64,000 bases of DNA from Pseudomonas sp. BBP2017 (GTDB lineage: Bacteria > Pseudomonadota > Gammaproteobacteria > Pseudomonadales > Pseudomonadaceae). Shown here piece by piece: positions 55,843 to 63,900 of the stretch (positions within the stretch are counted from its first letter, which is position 1; the number at the start of each line of letters is the position of its first letter). The stretch is from assembly GCF_003024385.1 (NCBI RefSeq), contig NZ_PVZN01000011.1, positions 1-64,000 on the forward strand. Reading direction: 5' to 3'. The notes below the pieces were generated by a model that was not told the origin of the DNA, did no database searches, and saw only the letters and a program-made list of their open reading frames with translations. The translations under genes and the position numbers were made by a program.

Positions 55843-56816
55843 AGACTGTCATGGTGACAGGCGTGGGCGCCATCATGGGCTACGGCCTGCTCAAGTCGCT
55901 GCGAGCGGCGGCCCCCTCGATTCGGCTTATTGGTACGGATATCTACAACGACGCCGTAGGCCAGGCATGGTGCGATGCCTTTGAGCAGGCGCCCTTGACT
56001 GCAGCTCCGGAGTACGGCCAATGGTTGGGCGATACATTGGCCAGACACAAGGTCGATCTGCTGATTCCAGGCATCGAACAGGACATTCACTGGTTGTCGG
56101 ACAACCGGGACCTGCTGGCAACGCTCGACTGCAAGGTGGTCCTCAATAGCCAGAAGCTGATTGAACTCTCAAGGGACAAGTGGGCTATGGATCAGGCCCT
56201 GATGGTGCTGGGTGATAGCAGCCGTATTCCCAGCCTGCTTTCGGGAGATTTCCACTCGCTCAAGGCTGCCCTGGGTTTGCCGTTCCTGCTCAAACCGCGC
56301 AGAAGCTATGCCTCCAAGGGGCTGGTCTGGGTTCGCGAGGAGCGGGACTTCGCCCCGCATGCAGCTCTGCTGGGTGATTACCTGATGGCGCAACCGATCA
56401 TTGGCAGCGCCAACCAGGAGTTTACCGTGGCAGCCTTCGGTGATGGCCAGGGTGATGCAGGCCCGACCATCGCCTTCCAGCGTAGCCTGGCTTCAGACGG
56501 ATCCACCGCCAAGGCCTGGGTGTATCAGGACGACTCACTGGACGCGACTGTCGCCAGGCTCTGTCAGGCGTTCAAGCCGGTGGGGCCGACCAACCTGCAG
56601 TTCCGTCGTGGCAACGACGACAGCTGGCGCTTGCTTGAAATCAATCCGCGAATCTCCTCGACCAGTTCGATTCGTCGTGCCTTCGGCTACAACGAGGCGG
56701 CAATGTGCCTGGACTATTACCTCGACAACAAGTCACCGCGCCCACCCATCATTCGCAGTGGTTTCGCTGTCCGCTTTATAGAGGATCACATTGTCTATGA
56801 TCGGAATCATTTCTGA
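55839..56816 (+). CDS. ATP-grasp ligase (carbamoyl-phosphate-synthase-like)
   Basis: The 325-residue protein has an N-terminal pre-ATP-grasp Rossmann-like region (KTVMVTGVGAIMGYGLLKSLR ... RLIGTDIYNDAVGQAWCD) and an ATP-grasp domain. Visible motifs are K152 in FLLKPRRSYASKGL for ATP and E267-x-N269-P-R271 in LLEINPRISSTSS for metal. Such enzymes activate a carboxylate with ATP and join it to an amine or thiol. In this setting it may attach an amino acid or other acid to an amino sugar; this is inference. The start is a GTG at 55839 overlapping the preceding stop. Confidence 0.85.
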   Translation: MKTVMVTGVGAIMGYGLLKSLRAAAPSIRLIGTDIYNDAVGQAWCDAFEQAPLTAAPEYGQWLGDTLARHKVDLLIPGIEQDIHWLSDNRDLLATLDCKVVLNSQKLIELSRDKWAMDQALMVLGDSSRIPSLLSGDFHSLKAALGLPFLLKPRRSYASKGLVWVREERDFAPHAALLGDYLMAQPIIGSANQEFTVAAFGDGQGDAGPTIAFQRSLASDGSTAKAWVYQDDSLDATVARLCQAFKPVGPTNLQFRRGNDDSWRLLEINPRISSTSSIRRAFGYNEAAMCLDYYLDNKSPRPPIIRSGFAVRFIEDHIVYDRNHF

Positions 56817-57474
56817 CATACATGGCAATTACAGCGCCCTGCGGACAGTCCTTGCCAGGCTGGATGACCTGGGTGTGGAGCAGATCATCTGCCTGGGCGA
56901 CACGGCCGGTTATTACAGCCAGGTAAATGAATGCTGTGAGGCCTTGCGTGAACGGCGGATCTTCTCGGTGATGGGCAATCATGACTGGTACCTTGCCAGG
57001 CATGAGCGCTGCCCTCGTTCCAATAGCGCCAATGCTTGCCTGGATTATCAGCAGAGCATTATCACTACGCAGAATCTGGCATGGCTGGACTCGCTCGTAG
57101 AGCGATCAGTCCAGCATGGGTTGAGCATCGTCCATGGCGGCTGGACTGATCCGTTGGACGAATATGTGCGGCCCGCTCAAGCGTATTTCGCAGCGTTGCC
57201 TGGCAGCTATTTCGCGTCAGGCCATACGCATGTCCAGTACCTGTGGTCCGGGGAGGGCAAGGTCTACTGCAACCCGGGTTCAGTGGGGCAGCCGCGCGAT
57301 GGTGATCCTCGGGCTGGCTTTGCCACCTGGGATGGTGAAACGTTCCACTTGCACCGGGTTGAATACGATATTGGCGAAACACAGCAGGCGATGGAGAAGG
57401 CCGGCTTTACCCCGTACTTCTATGAAAATCTTGATAACGGCACTCAGATAGGTGGGCGCATCACGACGATTTAG
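56797..57474 (+). CDS. Metallophosphoesterase (calcineurin-like, YfcE/MJ0936-type)
   Basis: The 225-residue protein has all metallophosphatase motifs: D7-x-H9 (ISDIHGN), GD35 (CLGDTAGY), GNH62D, the H in IVHGG, and GHTH in the last third. It binds two metal ions and hydrolyses a phosphoester, here most likely a sugar phosphate or nucleotide-linked intermediate. The gene overlaps the ATP-grasp gene by 20 bases. An alternative TTG start at 56791 has a better-spaced GAGGA, so either start may be used. Confidence 0.87.
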   Translation: MIGIISDIHGNYSALRTVLARLDDLGVEQIICLGDTAGYYSQVNECCEALRERRIFSVMGNHDWYLARHERCPRSNSANACLDYQQSIITTQNLAWLDSLVERSVQHGLSIVHGGWTDPLDEYVRPAQAYFAALPGSYFASGHTHVQYLWSGEGKVYCNPGSVGQPRDGDPRAGFATWDGETFHLHRVEYDIGETQQAMEKAGFTPYFYENLDNGTQIGGRITTI

Positions 57475-57534
57475 CGGCCTTGCACTTCGCCTCACTAACC
57501 CCATTCGCCGTACGCCCACGCAGGGAAGTTTGTA

Positions 57535-58680
57535 ATGAGCAAAGACACGATATTCTTCAATCGTCCGCACATGACCGGCAAAGAGCTGCATTACATTGCC
57601 GAAGCCAAATTCGGCAACATGCTCGCCGGTGACGGCCCGTTCACCAAGCGTTGCCACCGATGGCTGGAAGCACGCACCGGTTGCGACAAGGCGTTGCTGA
57701 CTCACTCGTGCACCGCTGCGCTGGAAATGGCGGCTCTGCTGCTGGACATTCAGCCTGGCGATGAGGTCATTATGCCGTCCTATACCTTCGTCTCCACGGC
57801 CAATGCCTTTGTGCTGCGTGGCGCGGTACCGGTTTTTGTCGATATTCGCCCGGATACGCTTAACCTCGACGAACGCCTGATCGAGGCGGCGATCACCCCG
57901 CGGACCAAGGCCATCGTACCTGTCCATTACGCCGGCGTGGCCTGCGAGATGGATAGCATCTTGGCCATTGCGCGCAAGCATGGCCTCAGTGTTGTCGAAG
58001 ATGCCGCGCAAGGGGTGATGTCGACCTACAAAGGTAGAGCCCTGGGCAGCATCGGTGACCTGGGGGCGTTCAGCTTCCATGAGACCAAGAATGTGATCTC
58101 CGGCGAAGGCGGGGCTTTGCTGGTCAATGAGCCTGGATTGGCGATGCGGGCCGAGGTAATCCGGGAAAAAGGCACTGACCGCAGCCGCTTCTTCCGCGGC
58201 GAAGTGGACAAATATACTTGGCAGGAGGTGGGCTCCTCGTTTCTGCCGGGAGAGCTGATCGCGGCCTTTCTCTGGGCTCAATTGGAAGAAGCCCAAGCCA
58301 TCACCGACAACCGCCTGGCGAGCTGGAACCGCTACCACGCCGCTTTATCCGGCCTGGAACAGCAAGGGTTGCTACGCCGTCCGATCGTCCCGGAAAGTTG
58401 CCAGCATAACGCGCACATGTACTATGTGTTGCTCGCCGCGGGTATCGACCGCCAGGCAGTGCTTGGTGAGCTTAAACGCCACGACATCTATGCCGTGTTC
58501 CATTACGTGCCACTGCATTCATCGCCGGCCGGCAAGCGCTACGGGCGCGTGCACGGCTCATTGGCTGTCACTGAAAGTCAATCAGAGTGCCTGCTGCGCT
58601 TGCCGCTATGGCACGGTCTTTCCGAGGAGCAGCAAGGCCTGGTGGTGGACGTTCTGGCCACCGCTTTGGCGAGGATCTGA
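57535..58680 (+). CDS. PLP-dependent sugar aminotransferase (DegT/DnrJ/EryC1 family, WecE/VioA-like)
   Basis: The 381-residue enzyme has the family marks: SCTAALEMAALLL, PSYTFVSTANAFVLRGAVPVFVDI, the VVEDAAQG aspartate that binds the pyridoxal nitrogen, and the Schiff-base lysine K185 in FSFHETKNVISGEGGAL. The closest known types are dTDP-4-amino-4,6-dideoxygalactose transaminase WecE and VioA of the P. syringae viosamine pathway. It would make the 4-amino-4,6-dideoxyhexose used to modify flagellin. It lies 60 bases after the phosphoesterase gene. About 275 bp without a recognisable gene follow. Confidence 0.9.
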   Translation: MSKDTIFFNRPHMTGKELHYIAEAKFGNMLAGDGPFTKRCHRWLEARTGCDKALLTHSCTAALEMAALLLDIQPGDEVIMPSYTFVSTANAFVLRGAVPVFVDIRPDTLNLDERLIEAAITPRTKAIVPVHYAGVACEMDSILAIARKHGLSVVEDAAQGVMSTYKGRALGSIGDLGAFSFHETKNVISGEGGALLVNEPGLAMRAEVIREKGTDRSRFFRGEVDKYTWQEVGSSFLPGELIAAFLWAQLEEAQAITDNRLASWNRYHAALSGLEQQGLLRRPIVPESCQHNAHMYYVLLAAGIDRQAVLGELKRHDIYAVFHYVPLHSSPAGKRYGRVHGSLAVTESQSECLLRLPLWHGLSEEQQGLVVDVLATALARI

Positions 58681-58956
58681 GTGTGCAATGCCCGGGGCGT
58701 ATCCGCCCTGGCGAGAGCAAGCAGCCTGATCACGGTAGTTGTATCCCCCAGGTTCTCCCTGGCGAAGTCTGTGCCGAATCGACAAATAGCGCGTGACTCG
58801 GGAGTCAGATCGCGCATCTTCACTGTATATTGTCGAAACCGGGAACCGCTGCGTCGCGTTTGGAAAAGCTGTCAGGGATCGGGGCAACCGTATCGTCTGG
58901 CTTTACGCCGTTGAAGACGCAGTGGGTATTTCGCTGTTATTGAATTGGGAAGCCAT

Positions 58957-59892
58957 ATGATTGGCATTAAAAGTATCGCCAGTTACGTGCCAACTGAAGG
59001 GCTGGACAACTACGCCCAGGGTGCGAAATTCGGTAAAGACCAGGATTTTATTTTCGGCAAGATCGGTTCTACCTTTTTGCCCCGCAAGGACGCCGCCCAG
59101 GAAACCTCCGACCTTTGCGTCGGGGCGGTCAAGGCGTTGTTCGCTGGGAATCCAGCACTGGACCCGGCATCCGTGGATGTCGTTATCGTCGTTACCCAGA
59201 ATGGTGATGCCGAAGGCCTGCCGCACACCGCTGCCATCGTCCAGCACAAGCTTGGTCTGGCAACTCATGTGGCCGCCTTTGACATTTCTCTGGGCTGCTC
59301 CGGCTATGTCTATGGCATTTATGCCATGAAGGGCTTCATGGAGGCTGCAGGTCTGAAGAATGGCCTGTTGATCACTGCTGACCCGTATTCGAAGATTGTC
59401 GACCCTGAAGACCGCAACACGACCATGTTGTTCGGCGATGCCGCAACGGCGACGTGGATGGGTGAGGATGCCGCTTGGCAGCTCGGCAAGTCACTGTTCG
59501 GTAGCGATGGCGGCGGTGCCGAGCACTTGCGCACCACCGATGGCAAGTTCTTCATGAACGGGCGCCAGGTGTATAACTTCGCCTTGGTCAAAGTTCCGGC
59601 GCATCTGCAGCAACTGCTTGAGGCCAGCCAGCTTCAAGCCGAAGATATCGACCTGTATTGCCTGCATCAGGGCAGCGCGGCAATTGTCGATGCCGTGTCT
59701 GCGCGCTTCAAGGAAGGCGAGCACAGGGATAAATTCGTCAAGGACATGATTGAGACCGGTAACACCGTGTCGTCCAGCATCCCGTTGCTGCTGGAAAAGC
59801 ATGTGCTTGGTTCGCAGCACAAGCGCGTCGCCTTGAGTGGCTTTGGTGTGGGGCTGTCGTGGGGCTCTGCGATCATCGAACGACGCGACTGA
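58957..59892 (+). CDS. 3-oxoacyl-ACP synthase III-like protein
   Basis: The 311-residue protein keeps the KASIII catalytic triad: C114 in ISLGCSGYVYG, H237 in CLHQGSAAI and N269 in ETGNTVSSS. It is a FabH homologue but is next to flagellin rather than in a fatty-acid cluster. A comparable gene (orf3) lies between the fgt genes and fliC in P. syringae glycosylation islands. It probably makes a short hydroxyacyl chain for N-acylation of the amino sugar; this is inference. The ATG at 58957 follows GGGA at 8 bases. A terminator follows its stop. Confidence 0.9.
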   Translation: MIGIKSIASYVPTEGLDNYAQGAKFGKDQDFIFGKIGSTFLPRKDAAQETSDLCVGAVKALFAGNPALDPASVDVVIVVTQNGDAEGLPHTAAIVQHKLGLATHVAAFDISLGCSGYVYGIYAMKGFMEAAGLKNGLLITADPYSKIVDPEDRNTTMLFGDAATATWMGEDAAWQLGKSLFGSDGGGAEHLRTTDGKFFMNGRQVYNFALVKVPAHLQQLLEASQLQAEDIDLYCLHQGSAAIVDAVSARFKEGEHRDKFVKDMIETGNTVSSSIPLLLEKHVLGSQHKRVALSGFGVGLSWGSAIIERRD

Positions 59893-59906
59893 CAGTCGTA
59901 TGCAGT

Positions 59907-59941
59907 AAAAAACGCCGCCGTTTCCCGGGCGGCGTTTTTAT
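59907..59941 (+). terminator. rho-independent terminator at the end of the glycosylation island
   Basis: AAAAACGCCGCC pairs with GGCGGCGTTTTT around TTTCCCGG... with T5 at the end. It closes the island transcript before fliC. Confidence 0.92.
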
Positions 59942-60044
59942 TTGTGGCTCATCTGCAGAGCGCTCCTGCAGTAAAGGCGTTGAGCTCAGAAGCCCCGATT
60001 TCATTGGGGTGGCAGGATGCCAGTAATTTTTTTTGAAAATCCGC

Positions 60045-60071
60045 TAAAGCAACCTGCCCTGACGACGATAA
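60045..60071 (+). promoter_or_regulatory. FliA (sigma28) promoter of fliC
   Basis: TAAA-N15-GACGATAA matches the sigma28 consensus with exact spacing (7 of 8 bases of GCCGATAA, and full match to GMCGATAA). It lies 82 bases before the fliC ATG. Confidence 0.9.
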
Positions 60072-60153
60072 CTACTACGAAGGTTCTCTGTGCCACCCTC
60101 GGCGAATTGCCAAGGCCGGAAGCCGTAGTACCCAATCCAACGAGGAATTCGTC

Positions 60154-61017
60154 ATGGCTTTGACCGTTAACACCAACACCACCTCTCTGGGCGTTCAGAA
60201 AAACCTGAACCGTGCTTCCGATGCACTGAGCACCTCGATGAGCCGTCTGTCTTCCGGCCTGAAAATCAACAGCGCTAAAGACGACGCCGCAGGCCTGCAG
60301 ATCGCTACCCGCATGACCTCGCAGATCCGTGGTCAGACCATGGCGATCAAAAACGCCAACGACGGTGTTTCCATCGCCCAGACCGCTGAAGGCGCGATGC
60401 AAGAGCAGAGCAACATCCTGCAGCGTATGCGTGAACTGGCCGTTCAGTCGCGAAACGACTCGAACAGCTCGACTGACCGTGACGCACTGGACAAAGAGTT
60501 CCAGGCAATGCTGCTGGAAATCGACCGTATTGCTGACAGCACCCAGCTGAACGGCAAAAACCTGCTGGACGGCTCTGCTGGCGTCATGACCTTCCAGGTC
60601 GGTTCGAACACCGGTGGCGCAAACCAGATCACCATCTCCCTGAGCGGTGCGATGAAGACTGCCGGTGGTACCAACCCGGCTCTGACCGCACTGGCTGGCA
60701 AAAACATCAAGGGTGCCACTAGCGCTGCCGCTGAAACTAGCTTCAGCAACGCCATGACCGCCATCGACTCCGCACTGGATGCGATCAACGACAACCGTGC
60801 TGCCCTGGGTGCCGCGCAAAACCGTCTGACCAGCACCATCAACAACCTGCAAAACATCAACGAAAACGCCGAAGCTGCCCGTGGCCGTGTACAGGACACC
60901 GACTTCGCTGCTGAAACTGCCCAGCTGACCAAGCAGCAGACTCTGCAACAAGCCTCGACTTCGATTCTGTCCCAGGCTAACCAGCTGCCGTCGGCTGTAC
61001 TGAAGCTGCTGGGCTAA
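60154..61017 (+). CDS. fliC: Flagellin FliC
   Basis: The flagellar filament protein is 287 residues, the short type found in P. fluorescens and P. syringae. The D0/D1 ends are conserved (ALTVNTNTTSLGVQKNLNRASDALSTSMSRLSSG and the C-terminal QTLQQASTSILSQANQLPSAVLKLLG). Residues 30-51 correspond to the plant FLS2 epitope flg22, with the key NSAKDDAAGLQIA core intact. The central surface region (about 140-215) is short and rich in Ser, Thr, Ala and Gly and offers many O-glycosylation sites, in keeping with the upstream glycosylation island. Confidence 0.98.
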   Translation: MALTVNTNTTSLGVQKNLNRASDALSTSMSRLSSGLKINSAKDDAAGLQIATRMTSQIRGQTMAIKNANDGVSIAQTAEGAMQEQSNILQRMRELAVQSRNDSNSSTDRDALDKEFQAMLLEIDRIADSTQLNGKNLLDGSAGVMTFQVGSNTGGANQITISLSGAMKTAGGTNPALTALAGKNIKGATSAAAETSFSNAMTAIDSALDAINDNRAALGAAQNRLTSTINNLQNINENAEAARGRVQDTDFAAETAQLTKQQTLQQASTSILSQANQLPSAVLKLLG

Positions 61018-61034
61018 TCTGCTTAACGGCTGTG

Positions 61035-61073
61035 AGCGGGGGAGTGCACGTGTGGTGCTTCCCCGCTTTTTGC
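61035..61073 (+). terminator. Terminator of fliC
   Basis: AGCGGGGGA pairs with TTCCCCGCT, with additional inner pairing, and is followed by TTTTTGC. It lies 17 bases after the fliC stop. Confidence 0.82.
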
Positions 61074-61090
61074 ATTAAGAGGTGGTAGAC

Positions 61091-61447
61091 ATGGATATGA
61101 GCGTCAAGCTGAACTTGTCTTATCCGGCTGCACGCCCGGCCGAACAGGCCACCGACAAGTCGGCGACCCAGGTGGTCCAGGCGGCTAATGAAGCCCAGGC
61201 GCCTGCCGGGGACAAAACGTCTGAAACTGAACAAGTGAAAACCGCGGTCAAGGATATCGAGAAGTTTCTCGCCTCGAACCGCCGCAATCTTGAATTCTCC
61301 ACGGATGAAGAGTCCGGCAGAATTGTTGTCAAAGTGATCGCCAGCGAAACCGGTGAACTGGTCCGCCAGATTCCATCGGAAGAAGTGCTGCGCATCGCCC
61401 ACAGCCTGAGCGACGTGAACAGTCTGCTGTTCAACGCCAAGGTCTGA
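61091..61447 (+). CDS. flaG: Flagellar protein FlaG
   Basis: The 118-residue protein has a disordered N terminus and the FlaG domain (about 50-118, VKTAVKDIEKFLASNRRNLEFSTDEESGRIVVKVIASETGELVRQIPSEEVLRIAHSL). In the family it affects filament length. I chose the ATG at 61091 (GAGG at 8 bases); the ATG two codons later is possible. It sits between fliC and fliD as usual. Confidence 0.93.
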   Translation: MDMSVKLNLSYPAARPAEQATDKSATQVVQAANEAQAPAGDKTSETEQVKTAVKDIEKFLASNRRNLEFSTDEESGRIVVKVIASETGELVRQIPSEEVLRIAHSLSDVNSLLFNAKV

Positions 61448-61516
61448 TACCTTAAAGATTCAAATGTTCGCTAGAGTTGTTTGCTAGGGAGCAGCGCAAC
61501 GGAGAGGGAGTTACTC

Positions 61517-62902
61517 ATGGCAAGCCCAATTACAGCGAGCATCGGCACCGGTTCAGGCATGGACATTGGTGCAATCGTCAAAGTACTGGTTGATTCTGAT
61601 ACTGCGGCGAAGTCGAGTCAGATCAAGCGCCAGACGGCCAATAACTCGGCGATGATCTCTGGCGTTGCCTCGCTCAAGAGTGCGCTGTCGACTTATCAGG
61701 CGGCGATGAAGAAGCTCAATGATAAAGACGCGCCAGCCTTTCTCGCCTTTGCTGCAACCAGCGGCAATGAAAAGGCTGTGACGGCGACAGCCAACAACTC
61801 GGCGGTGGCCGGTACCTACCAGATCGAAGTTCTCAAGCTTGCCACCTCTTCGCGAGTAGCCAGTCAGACGTTTGCGGGCTTCGACGCGCCGATTTCCCCA
61901 GGCACTCTTGAGATTACTCAGAACGGCAAGGTCTACAAGGTCGAAGTAGGCGCCAATGCGACCCTGCAGACGGTGCGCGACAGCATCAACAGCACGTTGA
62001 GCAAAGATGGCATCTCCGCCAACATTATCAATGATGGTGGCAAGTCGCGGCTGGTGTTTGGTTCGACCACCACAGGGCTAGGGTCGGACATTTCGGTTGG
62101 TGGCATTCCCGAGTTGGTCATCAATAACAATGTTGTGATGGCGGGTGATGCGGCTGGTCGTATCGGTGAGCTGGCAATAAATGCCGAGGTCATGATCGAC
62201 GGTATGGCGATTAGCAGCAAATCCAACAAGCTGGATAAAACTGTCAGTGGTTTGACCCTGGAGTTGAAGGCTGAAGGTGAGAAGTCGACGGTGACAGTCG
62301 GCCTCAATAGCGACGGATTGAAGAAAGACGTGCAGTCCTTCGTCGATGCCTACAACGCTTTGGTCCAGACGGTTAACAGTCTGACTGCAACGAGCAAAGA
62401 TGCAGATGGCAAGACGGTACTGGGGTCGCTGACCGGTGATCCGACCTCGCGTTCGTTGTTGGCTGCGCTACGCTCCGAGCTGGCAGTTGCGCAATCCGGT
62501 GGTGGCCTGACCTCGCTGAGTCAGCTGGGCATCAACACTGCCAAGGATGGTACCCTCGAATTCAATGACACCAAGTTCAAGGCAGCGTTGAACGACAAGA
62601 AGCTGGGCGGTGAAGTACAGAAGCTGTTCACCCAGGACGATGGTGTGATCGCGCGGATGAACAAGGCCATTGATCCGTTCCTGCAGTCGGGTGGCTCGCT
62701 CGATAAGCGTAACGATGCGCTCAATCGCTCGCAGCGTTATCTGGCTTCGCAGCAGGAAGCGCTGGATTTTCGAATTGAAAGCCTGACCAACTCACTGACC
62801 AAGAAATATATCGCGATGGATGTCGTGGTCGGCAAGCTCAAGTCTCAGGCGGATGGTATTACCTCGCTTTTCGAAGCCATGAATGCTCAAGCCAAGAAGT
62901 GA
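61517..62902 (+). CDS. fliD: Flagellar filament cap FliD (HAP2)
   Basis: FliD caps the filament and lets flagellin fold at the tip. The 461-residue protein has the N-terminal FliD_N domain (ITASIGTGSGMDIGAIVKVLVDSDTAAKSSQIKRQ) and FliD_C (about 225-440, VTVGLNSDGLKKDVQSFVDAYNALVQTVNSLT). It ends in a coiled coil (SQQEALDFRIESLTNSLTKKYIAMDVVVGKLKSQADGITSLFEAM). The ATG at 61517 follows GAGAGGGAG. Confidence 0.97.
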   Translation: MASPITASIGTGSGMDIGAIVKVLVDSDTAAKSSQIKRQTANNSAMISGVASLKSALSTYQAAMKKLNDKDAPAFLAFAATSGNEKAVTATANNSAVAGTYQIEVLKLATSSRVASQTFAGFDAPISPGTLEITQNGKVYKVEVGANATLQTVRDSINSTLSKDGISANIINDGGKSRLVFGSTTTGLGSDISVGGIPELVINNNVVMAGDAAGRIGELAINAEVMIDGMAISSKSNKLDKTVSGLTLELKAEGEKSTVTVGLNSDGLKKDVQSFVDAYNALVQTVNSLTATSKDADGKTVLGSLTGDPTSRSLLAALRSELAVAQSGGGLTSLSQLGINTAKDGTLEFNDTKFKAALNDKKLGGEVQKLFTQDDGVIARMNKAIDPFLQSGGSLDKRNDALNRSQRYLASQQEALDFRIESLTNSLTKKYIAMDVVVGKLKSQADGITSLFEAMNAQAKK

Positions 62903-62914
62903 TATTGATCGCCA

Positions 62915-62957
62915 AAAGCCCGGCAGCATCCTTCGGATGCGTCGGGCTTTTTCTTTT
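62915..62957 (+). terminator. rho-independent terminator after fliD
   Basis: AAAGCCCGGC-AGCATCC-TTC-GGATGC-GTCGGGCTTT forms a long near-perfect stem, with TTTTTCTTTT after it. It separates flaG-fliD from fliS-fliT. Confidence 0.92.
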
Positions 62958-62961
62958 CCGC

Positions 62962-62988
62962 TAAAGTTTTTTGACGCCCAGGCGATAT
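62962..62988 (+). promoter_or_regulatory. Candidate FliA (sigma28) promoter of fliS-fliT
   Basis: TAAA-N15-GGCGATAT keeps exact spacing and six of eight -10 bases of sigma28 consensus. It begins 5 bases after the fliD terminator and ends 40 bases before the fliS ATG. Confidence 0.55.
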
Positions 62989-63028
62989 AAGCGGTATACG
63001 AAACCTTTTAGTTGTGACGAGGTAGAAC

Positions 63029-63424
63029 ATGAACCCTATGTTGGCCCTTCGCCAGTACCAGAAAGTCAACGGCGTGGCGCAGACCTCCGTGGCCAGCCCG
63101 CATCGTCTGGTACAAATGCTGATGCAGGGCGGCCTGGACCGTATTGCTCAGGCCAAGGGTGCGATGGCGCGCAATGACATCGCCCAGCGCGGCATCTTGA
63201 TCGGCAAGGCTATCGGTATCGTCGGCGGCCTGCGCGAGGGTCTGGATCTGGAAAACCATGCAGACTCGTTGACCGATCTGGACAACTTGTATTCCTACAT
63301 GAGCAAACGCCTGGTCGAGGCCAACGTACAGAATGACCCGGAAATCCTCAACGAGGTGGCCCGTTTGCTGATTACCGTCAAAGAAGGCTGGGACGCTATC
63401 GGCGATCAATCCGCCGACGTCTAG
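63029..63424 (+). CDS. fliS: Flagellin export chaperone FliS
   Basis: FliS binds the C terminus of flagellin and keeps it unpolymerised before export. The 131-residue helical protein has the family pattern ALRQYQKVNGVAQTSVASPHRLVQMLMQGGLDRIAQAKGAM ... LDNLYSYMSKRLVEANVQNDPEILNEVARLLITVKEGWDAI. The ATG at 63029 follows GAGG. Confidence 0.97.
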   Translation: MNPMLALRQYQKVNGVAQTSVASPHRLVQMLMQGGLDRIAQAKGAMARNDIAQRGILIGKAIGIVGGLREGLDLENHADSLTDLDNLYSYMSKRLVEANVQNDPEILNEVARLLITVKEGWDAIGDQSADV

Positions 63425-63433
63425 GAGGCTGTG

Positions 63434-63730
63434 ATGAGTGTCGTGCTCGAACGTATCGAACAAACCCGCGAAGCACTGCTGGGTGCCCTGGCCAGTCGCG
63501 ACTGGGAGGCGATCAGCGAGCTCGACGTCAACTGCCGGTTGTGTGTCGATGATGTGCTGGCCGAAGCATCAGTCAACGAAGAAGTGTTGCGTAGCAGCCT
63601 TGAAGAGTTGCTTGGGGTCTACCGGCAACTAATTGAGGTTGCAAGTGACGAGCGTCAAACAATAGTCGATGAGATGACGCAGATCCGGCAAGCCAAAAAC
63701 GCGGCAAAGGTATACCATTTGTTCAGCTGA
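63434..63730 (+). CDS. fliT: Flagellar chaperone FliT
   Basis: The 98-residue helical protein follows fliS by 9 bases and matches the Pseudomonas FliT position and style (ERIEQTREALLGALASRDWEAISELDVNCRLCVDDVL, then EELLGVYRQLIEVASDERQTIVDEM). In the family FliT is the export chaperone of FliD. The ATG at 63434 has AGGAGG 5 bases upstream; a GTG one codon earlier is less likely. Confidence 0.9.
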   Translation: MSVVLERIEQTREALLGALASRDWEAISELDVNCRLCVDDVLAEASVNEEVLRSSLEELLGVYRQLIEVASDERQTIVDEMTQIRQAKNAAKVYHLFS

Positions 63731-63764
63731 AGCTGGGCAAAACCAGAAACAGGGCGCCATAAAT

Positions 63765-63793
63765 TTGACTCTGTGCGGTTTTTTGACTTAACT
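63765..63793 (+). promoter_or_regulatory. Candidate sigma70 promoter of fleQ
   Basis: TTGACT and TTAACT stand 17 bases apart in the 170-bp gap between fliT and fleQ. The -35 is good and the -10 poor. No clear sigma54 or sigma28 site lies in the gap, consistent with fleQ being the top regulator of the flagellar cascade. Confidence 0.4.
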
Positions 63794-63900
63794 AGTGGCT
63801 GTTTTCAAATTTCAGACGTCCGAACACTGACCGTTCAGTCGGAATGATGTCGAGCTTGCCCACAATAGGGCGCCGAGATGACTAGGGAAGTTGCTATTGC

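Noticed and set aside
58681..58956. Small open frames between the aminotransferase and KASIII-like genes
   Set aside because: None has a ribosome site, hydrophobic signal or recognisable motif. The gap is treated as a promoter region.
63731..63900. sigma54 promoter for fleQ
   Set aside because: No GG-N10-GC with -24/-12 context was found in this gap. fleQ is expected to use sigma70.
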